Origin: Alitta virens
Lineage: Eukaryota > Annelida > Polychaeta > Phyllodocida > Nereididae
NCBI GenBank assembly: GCA_932294295.1
Contig: OW028579.1
Span: 10,476,370-10,540,369, forward strand
Direction: 5' to 3'
Length of the DNA stretch: 64,000 nucleotides
The notes below the pieces were generated by a model. That model ran no database searches. It worked only from the letters and a program-made list of their open reading frames with translations, and was not told where the DNA came from. How positions within the stretch are numbered: position 1 is the stretch's first letter; every line of letters begins with the position of its first letter. Made by a program: the position numbers and the translations under genes. Shown here piece after piece: positions 28,679 through 39,467 of the stretch.

Positions 28679-29883
28679 TTACAGATGCATAATCTTGGAT
28701 CTCGTTCTAGAGGCAATGTTTTCATTCAAATCATTAAGAGGATCCAAGTCTCGGAAAAGATTCATGGAATCTAGGTTTTCCGGTTTCACTGAAGGTGGTG
28801 TTGAGGGTGATGCAGAAGTCAGAGGGGTGGGATTCGAGGGGGGAGAAGTCGAGGGGGGAGAAGTCGAGGGGGCAGAAGTCGAGGGGGCAGAAGTCGAGGG
28901 GGTAGAAGTCGAGGGAGTGGGTTCATCTAAGGTAATCAGAGCTTCGGTTTTCAAATGAAGAGAGGGAGTGAAGAGTTTCGATGCTGTCTTGTTCTGCTGT
29001 GGAGAATTATTATTTGTCTTGGATGTAGAGAGATTAGGTATGATTCTATGAGAAATCTCATCCATCCTCATGCCACGTGGAACTGAAAATATAATAAAGT
29101 AATTATATTCAAATGCATATACATTTTTCATTCAGTGCGTTCAATAACGAGAAAGTAGCGATATTAGGGGATAGTGAAATTATGCGTTATATAATAAATT
29201 TAAAGTCTATTTTTTACACTTAAGTGAATATTTTACTATAATTCTTTAACTTTCCGATGTTAAACTGAGATTATTATCTCATTATTTCGTTGTATAACGA
29301 AGTATTTACTGTGAATGCGCGAATGTTTAGATCGTATCCGCCATATTGGATTTCCATCAAAACAAATCTAAGCTTATGACGTCATTGGGAAACACCGAAC
29401 TACTAGCGCCACTCAAAACATGCGGAGAACTAGATTTATTTCTAAAAATAAACACAAATAATTTCTGCGCATGCGCATCTAACTCCTTCGTGTCGATTTG
29501 TTTACATTATTACCACGTGGGTGAGAGGATGAAGAAAGGTTGAGAATGGGGTGTTAAATAGGATTTATAGTTTTAATTCTTTTAAATAATTAAGAATAAA
29601 AAGTGAACTTACTTTCCAATGAAGGAGGGTTCAGTTTCTGGCATTCCCGACATTTGCAGATCAACATGAAAAGTTTATAAATTCCAATTTGTAAAAGCAG
29701 CGTGAGCTTAACAATGCATGGGGGTCTTGGGCTTGAATTCGTTATTCGATTCATTCGTCTCCATGCTTTCAACTGTCCACACATTAGGCTTATAACAAAA
29801 CAAACGAAAGTAATAGAGCCAAAGGTAGAAAGTGACATCCAAGTATTTATGTCTATTTCATTCTCTTCATCAATGTTGTTGTT

Positions 29884-29920
<37 letters not shown>

Positions 29921-30246
29921 TCTGCGTGTTCTTCCAATAATTCATTCTTCTCACAGTTCAATTCAAACTCAAATACAAACTGTTCTAAATCTGAACGTTC
30001 ACAAACTAATTTCCCTTTGAGCATCACTTTCCTGAATTTTTCCAGCGTTGATGTTGAAAGTGCTGCTAGAAAGTCCTCTGTGTTTACCGTGATAATTAAA
30101 TCCTTTTGTCTGTTGATCTTTTTTGGAATAACATTAGTGCACTCCACTGCATCTTCACTGCAGATACATCCAGAATTATATTCACATATAACTCTAGCAT
30201 GCGACAGTACCACAAAGCTGCTTAGAATAAAGAAGAAGATATACAT
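28679..30246 (-). CDS. Two-exon LRRNT-like membrane protein, copy 2
   Basis: Exons are 30246-29613 and 29082-28679. The 15-bp PSTSA repeat and the Asn/Asp repeat have the same length as in copy 1, which is notable because such repeats usually vary between independent copies. Confidence 0.65.
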
Positions 30247-31145
30247 GGCTGTTTGCTTTGAGATTTCAACTCAAAATGGTTAAGGGATTTCATCTGAACC
30301 TCACTTAAAATCCATTATCCAATAAGATGTTAGAGCTTTATCAAATAATATGAATATTCATGAAATTAGTTAATCGCCTTAGATAAAATCAAAGCTGGTT
30401 GTGTGCTAATAAAGCATTTGATGTGATTTGGTTCCTTTCTTTGTTCATGATTCACATTCTTCTCTAATTTGATTACTTTTGATGGTGTGGTTTATTGAAA
30501 TATCCTGAAGTGATCTAAACACATTATCACAAAATTATAATCACTCTACAAAAGATTTGAGCGCTTTGATTATTGTGATATACCGCTAATGCATTGATTA
30601 TCTTTCACTTATCTAGCTTAGTTAATGAATCGAATCTATTTAATGAGGAATTCGATGTTTTCCCATGAGAAAATATTACGAGGGTTTCTAATTAACTAAT
30701 GATATCTATTTCGTGTTGAGTTTATGGGGGAATGATAGCATATCATGGGTTTATGAGGTCTTATCAGATAGAGGAATATGGAAAGGGTGAGAAGAGGGGG
30801 TAAATTCCCACTGACCTGTGTACAGATCAGTGAGAAATTCCATATCATCATATGTTCATAGACATATGCTTGAAATGAATACCACATTCTGTTGGACAAA
30901 TATAAATCAATAAAATTCCCTTTTACTTTGAAAATTCATGTTTAGAAAATTATTTCAAGCTGTTTTATAGAATCTGAAAAACATTAGAGTTATAGAAAGA
31001 ACTTCTATTTCTTTGAGTTATTGTAGAAATGTCAAATGTATATATTCAAAGATATTTCTTCTCACATTCTCAAATTTCCACCATGTTTCTTCAATATATT
31101 CAAAGATAGAGAGAAAAGCAATATTGTTCAATCTTTCTATGATTT
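30247..31145. other. Divergent spacer, copy 2
   Basis: No gene seen. The 24-bp near-palindrome is at 30809-30832. Confidence 0.45.
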
Positions 31146-31688
31146 TTGAAAGAGCAACAGTGTATGTTTAACTTGCAAAAGGAAAGCATGAATGAAATCT
31201 GCATTATCTGTTTGGAAGGATGTGAAGAATCCTTTGCTTGTTGCAATGCATACATTCACAGAGAATGTTTATTTACCTATATTACTTCATTTGATTTCGA
31301 AGAAATGGGGAATTTAAGGTGTCCTCATTGTCAACATCTCTGGGAGGGAAATGACGAAGAGCAATATTTTCTCCAAACTCCAGGAAATGATGTTGAAATA
31401 GCTGGATATGGAATAGATGAAGATTTAGTAGATCAGGGAGAGCTTGGAAATGAGGTAGGTGAGAATGGAATAGATGAAAATCAGGATGATACTTTTAGAC
31501 TGGAAGATGAGGTAGGTTATCCTAATGTCTATTTTGATCTAGATCTGGGTGAAATGGTTATAGATTACACTCAAATTGAATTTGAAACCATTCCAAATGT
31601 AAGAGTAGGAATGATAAATGGTCATTTAGAAAGTGTTGAATGGGAAAATGTGGAAGGGGACGAGGATGAAATTCAGTTTAGTGAGTGA
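31146..31688 (+). CDS. RING (C4HC3) protein, copy 2
   Basis: Identical 180-aa translation to copy 1; only the AT run behind its stop differs in length. Confidence 0.75.
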   Translation: MKEQQCMFNLQKESMNEICIICLEGCEESFACCNAYIHRECLFTYITSFDFEEMGNLRCPHCQHLWEGNDEEQYFLQTPGNDVEIAGYGIDEDLVDQGELGNEVGENGIDENQDDTFRLEDEVGYPNVYFDLDLGEMVIDYTQIEFETIPNVRVGMINGHLESVEWENVEGDEDEIQFSE

Positions 31689-31689
31689 G

Positions 31690-31761
<72 letters not shown>

Positions 31762-31894
31762 GATAGATATAGATATAGATATAGATAGATATTGATAGAT
31801 ATTGATAGAGATGTTGGTTCGGGTAATAATCCCTTAACGGCATCACCAAACGAGAAGGTCACCTCTTTGATACCATAAGTCTAAATTTTTTTGA

Positions 31895-32109
31895 GTTATT
31901 CAGTTTACAGATGTATTATCACCTTGCCAGTGACTGAATAACGAAATTTTGGAAATTTTGAAAATTTTTTGATTTTGTTAAACAGTTTACAGATGTATTA
32001 TCACCTTGCCAGTGACTGAATAACGAAATTTTCTTAATTTTATTTTATTTTATTTTTGAACTTAATCAGTTTACAAATGTTATTAGCATTGTGCCAGTGA
32101 CTGATTAAG
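31895..32109. repeat. Three tandem stem-loops, copy 2
   Basis: Same three units as at 13912-14126, shifted by 17983 with unchanged arms and loops. Confidence 0.75.
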
Positions 32110-32124
32110 ATATATATTTATATA

Positions 32125-32550
32125 TTAGTTCATAATTAAATATGTTACAAAACTATCTAGGTCTACACGCTTTAATAAATTGATTATTGAACTAAATTGA
32201 ATACCATGACTTCTTAATACTACATAGAATATACAAAATTTACCACAATCATCTGATTTTTCGTTTTGAAGTCTCTCATCATTGAATAAGTATTCCTCGC
32301 TTTTGTTAATGAGAAAGTCATGCCAATAAGAGTGATAAAACTTTGGGTTTCTACCCAAGGAATCGAAGAATTCGCATTTTTGATCATTATAGAATATTGC
32401 AATCCAGTGAGCACCTGCTTTGTTAGCTTCCTGCGTATTCAAAATTGCAAAACTGTTTCCTTTAATTAAACTCAGAGTATTAGCAGGATAGACTCCTGAA
32501 AACCCTAGAGAATGTTTTCTTAATATGTTATTTATTTCTGATGTATTCAT
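32125..32550 (-). CDS. PRO: Adenovirus-type protease, copy 2
   Basis: Identical translation; His48, Asp63, Gln95 and Cys102 are kept, as is the ATGA overlap with the capsid gene (32550-32547). Confidence 0.92.
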   Translation of the reverse strand: MNTSEINNILRKHSLGFSGVYPANTLSLIKGNSFAILNTQEANKAGAHWIAIFYNDQKCEFFDSLGRNPKFYHSYWHDFLINKSEEYLFNDERLQNEKSDDCGKFCIFYVVLRSHGIQFSSIINLLKRVDLDSFVTYLIMN

Positions 32551-33869
32551 TGTATAACTACGTTTCTAGCTGCGTCAATTGTCAAGAGTGATTTGAATTT
32601 ACCGTACATGTATACAACAATAGATTCCTCCAATGCTTTTGAAAATCTCAGTTCTAGTTTACTATTCCCAGTATATGTATTCGGTGTTAAATCTTCAAAA
32701 TTTTCTCTGTTTGTAAGATCAAAAGCGAAAATTGTGTATCCTCTATAAAATTCTTCATAAGACACTATCCAATCAGGATTCTGTCTCTGTATTCTTTGAT
32801 AGGCTTCTAAATAATGAGATTGATATGCGGATTCACCGAAATTTAACTTGAGAGGTTTTGCTGGAAGGGAGATATTATTAAAATAGAAACCCACTTCGCT
32901 AATATTGAAATGATTAAGGAAAAATGGGTTTTCGTGAAATGATCCGGTTGCAGCAGCAGATTTAACCATACATACGTATAATTGATCTGGGCATTCGTTA
33001 CCAAAAATATCATTAATTATTGCAACTTGACTTCCTTTAGATACAGTTTGTGATCTCATTTTAGAATTAATATACGGATAATGAGCTGGTTTAAGAACTA
33101 ATGCATCACTAATTGCAGTTGATACAGCTGGTTCCAAATTAACATGACAGAGAATAAGTTTAGCTTCTAAAATTTTTATATTAAACTTTTGAGATAAATC
33201 TGAGGATAGTAAAGAGAATTCTGGGGTAGAGGGCCAGAATTTCAATCCAATGTTGGTATTATGCATAAGTAATCTTTTCTGTTTCATGAAATCAATACCT
33301 ATAGGCCCTTGTAGTTCAAACTCCTGTCCCCTGCTAATAACTTTTGCTCTTTTCTTTAAACCTGGGTTAGGAGTTTCGTTATCCTTGTTATTAGTAACTG
33401 CTTTCCATTGACTACAGCTATTCAATGATACACTAGCATCTTTAGCGAACATGATTCCCATATCTTCATCTGATGTCACTGATAAAATTTTATCTAAATA
33501 GTTCTTGTAAGGATAGCAATAGGTAGGAATATCACTTGATACTGTTCTATGTTGAATGGAAAGATCAACTTTTTGAAACATAGTTGAGAGAAGACAGTTA
33601 CATGGAGCAACATCTCCTTTTACATCAAATTTTTCCAGTGATTCTACATATGTAATAGCAGTATCTGCATCAATTACTGTTTTACATTTGAAGTATATAT
33701 ATGAACGAGATAAATCTATGAAATTTTGAGGAGTTACGTTAAACTCAATACATCCGCTTCCAATTTGTGAAATTGGTAAGTGTTCAATCATTTGAGTATG
33801 AAGTAAACCTTTGTTAACTAACTGTTCAGAAAATAGAGTAAGAGATTCATCATGAGCCTGCATTTTCAC
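32547..33869 (-). CDS. PY: Major capsid protein, copy 2
   Basis: Identical 440-aa frame, with 4-nt overlaps at both ends. Confidence 0.85.
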   Translation of the reverse strand: MKMQAHDESLTLFSEQLVNKGLLHTQMIEHLPISQIGSGCIEFNVTPQNFIDLSRSYIYFKCKTVIDADTAITYVESLEKFDVKGDVAPCNCLLSTMFQKVDLSIQHRTVSSDIPTYCYPYKNYLDKILSVTSDEDMGIMFAKDASVSLNSCSQWKAVTNNKDNETPNPGLKKRAKVISRGQEFELQGPIGIDFMKQKRLLMHNTNIGLKFWPSTPEFSLLSSDLSQKFNIKILEAKLILCHVNLEPAVSTAISDALVLKPAHYPYINSKMRSQTVSKGSQVAIINDIFGNECPDQLYVCMVKSAAATGSFHENPFFLNHFNISEVGFYFNNISLPAKPLKLNFGESAYQSHYLEAYQRIQRQNPDWIVSYEEFYRGYTIFAFDLTNRENFEDLTPNTYTGNSKLELRFSKALEESIVVYMYGKFKSLLTIDAARNVVIQ

Positions 33870-34189
33870 CGTTTCCTCTTTGTAATTTTCTTCTTTTTCT
33901 GAATAACTTTCTTACTGATTTTAGGTCTGGTCTTACTAACACTCCTCTTCCTTTGGGATTGAGATCTAGACTGAACGGATTTCCTTTTTGATACTGGTTT
34001 TATTGAATTTTCTACCAGTGCTCTAGCCATTGCATCTTTCTGAGCTGCAGAAGATATAATTTGCAATCCCTTCCCGGTTTGGTTACTGGAGTCATTTACC
34101 ACATAAACTTTCTGATTAGGTAAAATTTTTCCATTAATCATAGCTAAATAATGTTTTCTCCAATTATCGTAATCATTGATGACTGACAT
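33866..34189 (-). CDS. Basic core-like protein, copy 2
   Basis: Identical 107-aa frame with the same Lys/Arg tail; 17-bp overlap with the penton gene. Confidence 0.65.
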   Translation of the reverse strand: MSVINDYDNWRKHYLAMINGKILPNQKVYVVNDSSNQTGKGLQIISSAAQKDAMARALVENSIKPVSKRKSVQSRSQSQRKRSVSKTRPKISKKVIQKKKKITKRKR

Positions 34190-34595
34190 TATTAAATCGA
34201 AGTGTTACCTGCACCTCTAGAAGAGAAACTGAGAACTCACTAAAATGTTTAGAGCTTATATAGATCCTAAATCTATTCAAACTACCAGTAACAGACTTTA
34301 ATATAATTGGTTTATCAAAAACCACAGAATGATTTTTTGTTCCAGGAAGTGGAATAATTCTTAAAACAGGTAATGACTTCCCACATAAGTATGAATTTTC
34401 GCATATATCGCTCTGAATATATAAGACATCTCTATCTTTTTCATTCATCCTACATCTGAACTCTAATAATTCCACAGTGGAGTCATCATTTAACACTATA
34501 TTCCTATCTAGTTGTAAAATGAAATCCTCTGGTTTGTTGTCTTTAAATATCTCTATACTATCTCTGTCAGAAGCGTACACTACATACGAAGACAT
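34173..34595 (-). CDS. PX: Penton protein, copy 2
   Basis: Identical 140-aa frame; first gene of the capsid cluster. Confidence 0.8.
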   Translation of the reverse strand: MSSYVVYASDRDSIEIFKDNKPEDFILQLDRNIVLNDDSTVELLEFRCRMNEKDRDVLYIQSDICENSYLCGKSLPVLRIIPLPGTKNHSVVFDKPIILKSVTGSLNRFRIYISSKHFSEFSVSLLEVQVTLRFNNVSHQ

Positions 34596-34931
34596 AGTGG
34601 TAAATGTCTGTATTTTTGTGTGTATAAAGTTAAATATAACTTCCTATGAGCATCGGTATGATAAATTTCTAGCACACTGTCTCCATGTGTGGATAAACTA
34701 GGTGACCTAGTTGATCTAAATGCCCTAGTTATCCTAGATGTTCTAGATTCCTAAATTCTTTGAAAAAAGGGGTGAAATAGAAGTAGGTTAAAGAGGGGTG
34801 AACTCGAACTGGAAACCCTGTAAAGGAGTGAAATAGATTAGACATTCTGTCAAGTCATTTAAGAATGTGGAGAGCACTGGTGGAGATAATTCCAGTGGAA
34901 TAATTCCATTTTAACACTCACTGCATTATCA
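34596..34931 (-). promoter_or_regulatory. Capsid-cluster promoter region, copy 2
   Basis: The 9-bp-spaced CTAG array recurs unchanged, from 34698 to 34751. Confidence 0.5.
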
Positions 34932-36038
34932 TTACATATTAGTTTTCTGCCAATTTTGAATATCACTTTCTTTTATCCAAGTTGCATGCTTACTAGGCCA
35001 TCCAAGCCATTTTATAAGTACACGTCCCTTGGATTTTTTAAGAATTTTTTCTATTATATACGTATCATCATCTGATACAAGAATTTTCTGAAGTTCATTT
35101 TCTTGAAACCTTCCAGTTAAGGCTTCATTCTGTATATCCTTCAGAATATAAACTGGTTGAACATCCTTCATAAATCTATCAGCGATAATGAAATATTCTC
35201 TGCTCCATTTTTCATCAAATTCTCTCATAAACTGATGTTTCAACACACTAATTCTAACAGTATCATGAATATTAAACTTAAACTTAGTTTTAATTTCATC
35301 AGGACGTTCCGTTTCATACAGTAGTTTCCATATTTTGTATTCATCAGATGGTTTCACGGAAGCTGGTGATTGTTTTATACTGGAGTGATAAGTATTGTTA
35401 TAAGAGTTTGTGATTTTTTCTAATTGATCTATCCATTTATGAGTATTTTTTGATACCATATAGCGAAATAGAATGTTTTTAAGAGTTTTAAAAAACCTTT
35501 CAACGATATTAGCTTTGGTTTCCGTGTTATTCGTGAAAAAGTGGTTTATTCCTAGATTCTTAAATAATGTTCTAGTAGCTTGCGCTTTGAATTCGGGTCC
35601 AGAATCGGTCCTGCAGTTATGAATTTTACTAAACTTTGATAGCAGGGATTTTAAAGCTGGAATAAGCTCCTGAGTCTTCAAACTTTTCAAAGCGACTGTA
35701 TGAGCTTCTTTACTGAAACAATCTATCCCAGCTAAGATATATGAATATCCCGAATTTGCTTTTGCATATTGATGTAAATGAGCTGTATCTAGATCAACCT
35801 GATATCCTTTATACGGAGTAATAACTCTATTTCTTTTAAATTTTCTGTTTACTTGTCTCATAAGTGTGTAATACTCTTGACTTTGAAGAAATTCTTTAAT
35901 TTGTTTTTTAGTTATAGTCCGTTTTTTCTCTTTTCTAATAGCTTTATAAAATTTATCTACTCCAGTGTAAGCACCTGGAAAGTTCACATCTTGGTATTTT
36001 TCTAAGAGATATTGCTTTATATCTTCTTCCATATCCAT
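34932..36038 (-). CDS. INT: Integrase with chromodomain, copy 2
   Basis: Identical 368-aa frame; the DDE triad and chromodomain are intact. Confidence 0.96.
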   Translation of the reverse strand: MDMEEDIKQYLLEKYQDVNFPGAYTGVDKFYKAIRKEKKRTITKKQIKEFLQSQEYYTLMRQVNRKFKRNRVITPYKGYQVDLDTAHLHQYAKANSGYSYILAGIDCFSKEAHTVALKSLKTQELIPALKSLLSKFSKIHNCRTDSGPEFKAQATRTLFKNLGINHFFTNNTETKANIVERFFKTLKNILFRYMVSKNTHKWIDQLEKITNSYNNTYHSSIKQSPASVKPSDEYKIWKLLYETERPDEIKTKFKFNIHDTVRISVLKHQFMREFDEKWSREYFIIADRFMKDVQPVYILKDIQNEALTGRFQENELQKILVSDDDTYIIEKILKKSKGRVLIKWLGWPSKHATWIKESDIQNWQKTNM

Positions 36039-36535
36039 CCTTGTGATTTCTGTCTTTTTGCAGTTACTCTAGTATTGGGATGAGTACTAGCAGTACTAGC
36101 TATACTAGCAGTACTAGCAGTACTAGCTATTCTAGACTTCAAAGGAATTCCTGGAGGTGGTTTCTTATCTGAACTAACTAAACTTAAACCTGCACCTTTT
36201 TGTAATAGAGTTTGTGGAATATTGCTTTCTTGAAGTGCTGTATTAAACTGCGCTAATCCTGGAGGATTAATATTTTTATATGGATATAAACTACATTTGA
36301 TTAAATCGATGATGTGACTATTTGCAATAACGTTTTGATTAATACTAACTTCACCTATTTCATTCCAAGTAATGTAATCACTATTCTGAGAAATGTGTTT
36401 CAATATAGCAATAGCTTTATGCTTAATATTCTTAGGTAAAGATGCTATAATATCATCTGATGATAATTTAGGATGTGAAGAAACGTTTGGAGTCTTGTTT
36501 ACTTCATCATATGGTACTAACACATATTTCTTCAT
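36017..36535 (-). CDS. Conserved 172-aa Polinton protein, copy 2
   Basis: Identical frame, including the Ala/Ser/Thr repeat length. Confidence 0.6.
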   Translation of the reverse strand: MKKYVLVPYDEVNKTPNVSSHPKLSSDDIIASLPKNIKHKAIAILKHISQNSDYITWNEIGEVSINQNVIANSHIIDLIKCSLYPYKNINPPGLAQFNTALQESNIPQTLLQKGAGLSLVSSDKKPPPGIPLKSRIASTASTASIASTASTHPNTRVTAKRQKSQGWIWKKI

Positions 36536-36840
36536 TTTAATACTTTGAGAAGTGTATTTTTAGCTGAAATTAATAGATTATATAACTCGACTGAGTTATT
36601 TCTGATAATAGTATATTTAGATTTAATTGATTTATTTTTAGATAATAGTTTAGCTATTAACTTTTTATGAATGGATAAAAGTTTCTTAGAATGTGAATTG
36701 AGAACAGAACTATTCAATGTGAGATTATATACAACATTCACCACACTATTCACTTGCTTATTATCTGCAGTTTCTAATAATGCTTTTCCTTGATTTTTTC
36801 CGCAAGTTAATAAAAGATGTAGGAAATATGTATTTTTCAT
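36532..36840 (-). CDS. Small basic helical protein, copy 2
   Basis: Identical 102-aa frame with the same 4-nt overlaps. Confidence 0.55.
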   Translation of the reverse strand: MKNTYFLHLLLTCGKNQGKALLETADNKQVNSVVNVVYNLTLNSSVLNSHSKKLLSIHKKLIAKLLSKNKSIKSKYTIIRNNSVELYNLLISAKNTLLKVLK

Positions 36841-37088
36841 GGTATACCTAAAGTACCTTGATTTGTTGAAAGTCGTTTGATCGAAGGATTAGGGAGTAAA
36901 TACCCGATACAACTTGTTAAAAGCGTAGAAAATAGGGTTTTATCACCATTACCTATTGATAGATTAATTAACGCTGTGATTATAATGATGTAAAGTATGG
37001 TAACTTGGCATATGTATGCGATCTGATCTTTGCGAAATGTTCCACTACAACAATTCCATGCCCCAGTACTGGATGTTCTCTCATCCAT
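36837..37088 (-). CDS. Small two-helix membrane protein, copy 2
   Basis: Identical 83-aa frame. Confidence 0.6.
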   Translation of the reverse strand: MDERTSSTGAWNCCSGTFRKDQIAYICQVTILYIIIITALINLSIGNGDKTLFSTLLTSCIGYLLPNPSIKRLSTNQGTLGIP

Positions 37089-37174
37089 CTCAAGTTAAGA
37101 ACTGAGCTCATCATTACTTCTCCAAATATTTATATCCCTGTATTAGAGCTAATTATGAATCAATTACGATTCAT

Positions 37175-37822
37175 TCAATCGTACTTATAAACTATAGTGC
37201 GTTCTGAAGGGAATATTTTAGTTCTGATTCTGAGATCATCAGGGCATTGAGCAGTTAGGTCAATTAGAATATATCCAAATGGTTCTTGATTCATTATATC
37301 CTTATAAGAATTAATTAATAAACCTGGGTTGTTAGGAAATATTTGATTATTGAGGTAAGTTAATTGTAATAAACTTCGAGGTGAACGAAACACTTCCACG
37401 TATTTAGTATTTAAATTAATTGTTATTTGTTTCTTACCTTGAACGAAAGCATTCTGTACAATATAGAAGCAACTACAAAATCTGTGGTGACTTATCCTAG
37501 TGAAAATTAATTCCACAACCTGAGAATTACAAGCTTCATCCATTAAATCATCAATGATTATCATTGTATGTGATTTAGGATCAGTGAAATTCATGAGTTC
37601 TTCTTCTGAAGGAAGACCTTGTTGGAAGCTAATGTTTTCTATCTCTCGTTTCATTTGATCATAATTATCTTGCCATATTCCATAGTAATATCTTATTTTT
37701 AGTGGTGGATGTTCACCAAATATTTTATCTATATTCTGTAATATTCTGAGAATAAATCTCGTTTTTCCAGAACCGGATTGTCCACTTAAAATATGAGTGG
37801 AACCAGGATTAAACTCTAGCAT
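37175..37822 (-). CDS. ATP: Packaging ATPase, copy 2
   Basis: Identical 215-aa frame; Walker A and B intact. Confidence 0.94.
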   Translation of the reverse strand: MLEFNPGSTHILSGQSGSGKTRFILRILQNIDKIFGEHPPLKIRYYYGIWQDNYDQMKREIENISFQQGLPSEEELMNFTDPKSHTMIIIDDLMDEACNSQVVELIFTRISHHRFCSCFYIVQNAFVQGKKQITINLNTKYVEVFRSPRSLLQLTYLNNQIFPNNPGLLINSYKDIMNQEPFGYILIDLTAQCPDDLRIRTKIFPSERTIVYKYD

Positions 37823-38485
37823 GTTGTATTTTCATCTGCTTACTACAAAATGATGAAAAATATCGTTTGCTTGGTTCTTATATATTTATTAATGTATATC
37901 ATAGAATTAGTCTCTAATTAATTCACAGGGATATAATAAGGATAGATCCTGTAAGATCGACCCCTCCTGGAAATATTGGAATATCGGTTGAATAGAGGGG
38001 AGTTGGTATACATTCGGTTAGGAGTTAATTTTATTTTCCTAATCATTGAATACTAATTATTCTCAACTAATCAACAATTTCATCATTTCATCCGGATGTA
38101 TATGAAAATGAATATTTTATTATGAAATCATGAAAATGATGAAATCAATCTGATATATAAATATAGAAATAGACATAGATATAGAAATAGATAGATAGAA
38201 AAGATGGTGGATTGATTTGCATGGGACCTTTCATATAAATATATACATATAAATTCATATATATATCTTTCATCTATACCACTCAGTCAGTTTTAAGCTT
38301 TTAGTTCACAAATTACACAGTCTTGTAAAGATCACAATACTGTGTAATCTGTTTAACGGTATTGCGAACGGGAACGCAAGCTTGTAATACCATAATTTTG
38401 TACAGCATTTCACTGTTTTTGAAATTTTTTGGAGGGATATTTTATTTTTATTATTTTTATAATATTTTATCATGATAGGACCTTC
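37823..38485. other. Spacer with CAGT/ACTG hairpin, copy 2
   Basis: No gene seen. The 10-bp stem recurs at 38312-38321 with 38339-38348, followed by the GGTATT/AATACC foldback. Confidence 0.6.
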
Positions 38486-39025
38486 CTAAAAGAAACAGTA
38501 CTGACAATCTTTGTGGTCTTTTGGATCATCGAAATCACACATAGTTGCACTTTGATATGGAACTGTTTCCAATAACTCATTCCATTCTGATTCCAAATTC
38601 TGGAATTCTTTAAATTTCAGTGCAACCCCTGGAAATCCAGGATAAAGGAGCTTTGGGTCATGTCGTGGTCTGAAAAACTTCCTGATAGACAAACACTTGA
38701 TGTCTGGTTTGATTTGTACAAAATATCTCTTTCCCAAAGGGAGGAAATATTCATTTTCCAACTCCCCAACCTTACAATCGCTCATAGCATGACGCACATC
38801 TTCAAAAAATCTGGCTAACACTTTCACAGCTCCAGCATCAAGATTAACAATGTTGTCTTCAGGTTTTCTTCCAGGTTTTAACTCTCCATTAGCAAATCTC
38901 ATTCCTTTCTCATGTGCAGTGACTTGCACATTTCTGAGATCACCAATGTCAACCACTTGAGTAGACCACTTACTTTTTGCTCCTGTGTTAGTCATGTTGT
39001 AGAAAGATGTGCTTTTCATTGCCAT
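38486..39025 (-). CDS. Tandem PC4-like protein, copy 2
   Basis: Identical 179-aa frame. Here the upstream region is complete. From the ATG to the inner edge of the inverted repeat is about 220 bp, so its promoter lies in or beside the inverted repeat, mirroring PolB at the other end. Confidence 0.65.
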   Translation of the reverse strand: MAMKSTSFYNMTNTGAKSKWSTQVVDIGDLRNVQVTAHEKGMRFANGELKPGRKPEDNIVNLDAGAVKVLARFFEDVRHAMSDCKVGELENEYFLPLGKRYFVQIKPDIKCLSIRKFFRPRHDPKLLYPGFPGVALKFKEFQNLESEWNELLETVPYQSATMCDFDDPKDHKDCQYCFF

Positions 39026-39244
39026 GGTAAGGAAGGAAGTGATGCTCTATTCCTCCTCCTGCTCAACTTTTATTGTGAGTCTGAGCTAGCTCCTCCCTCT
39101 GAAATGATGAGAGCTCATTGGATTCTGAAGTCATGTGATTTCCTGGAGTGTCTTGCATCATGCTGATGCAATATTTCCATGATCTCATAGCTATTTTTAG
39201 ATTGGGGTAAAACCCCATTTCCATCAGGTGTGACAGTTGTGTGA
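39026..39244. promoter_or_regulatory. Leader between PC4-like gene and right inverted repeat
   Basis: A CTC-rich stretch (about 39050-39060) marks the exact point where copy 1 breaks off. Otherwise there is no distinct motif. Confidence 0.4.
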
Positions 39245-39461
39245 AAATTCTGTTTTCCTTTCAACCTTCTATTTGAGTGACAGGGAGATGACCTTAGGTT
39301 AGGGGTTAAGTTAAAGGTCATGTCAAACTGTCAAAATTTTTGAACTTTTTGATCTCTATATATTTCTACATATTTTCTACATTTTTGGAATGCTCAACAC
39401 AACACGAAACGAAAAAAGCCCGTCTTTCTAGGTAACATTAACGACACACAACCCTACTACT
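39245..39461 (-). repeat. Right terminal inverted repeat of the Polinton
   Basis: Reverse complement of 2096-2313, ending CCCTACTACT. It has one fewer A in an A-run. The near identity of the two ends indicates recent insertion or continuing homogenisation. Confidence 0.9.
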
Positions 39462-39467
39462 ACTAGT
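39462..39467. repeat. Target-site duplication, right (ACTAGT)
   Basis: Matches 2090-2095. Because ACTAGT is its own reverse complement, the inverted-repeat boundary can be slid; this placement gives both a 6-bp duplication and AG/CT termini. Confidence 0.75.

Larger units (their letters stand above)
21273..39461 (+). mobile_element. Polinton/Maverick element, copy 2 (left end lost in gap)
   Basis: Same gene order and orientation as copy 1, from PolB codon 259 to the right inverted repeat. Coordinates equal copy 1 plus 17982 to 17985; the shifts arise at microsatellites and an A-run. Substitutions I noticed: three within eight bases of PolB (near 24480), one synonymous change (near 21851), and one in the CARD promoter (near 27189). 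Confidence 0.95.

Noticed and set aside
2096..39461. True recent tandem duplication of the element
   Set aside because: Not excluded, but less likely than contig overlap because both inner ends are missing at a placeholder gap and even repeat lengths in coding regions are identical.
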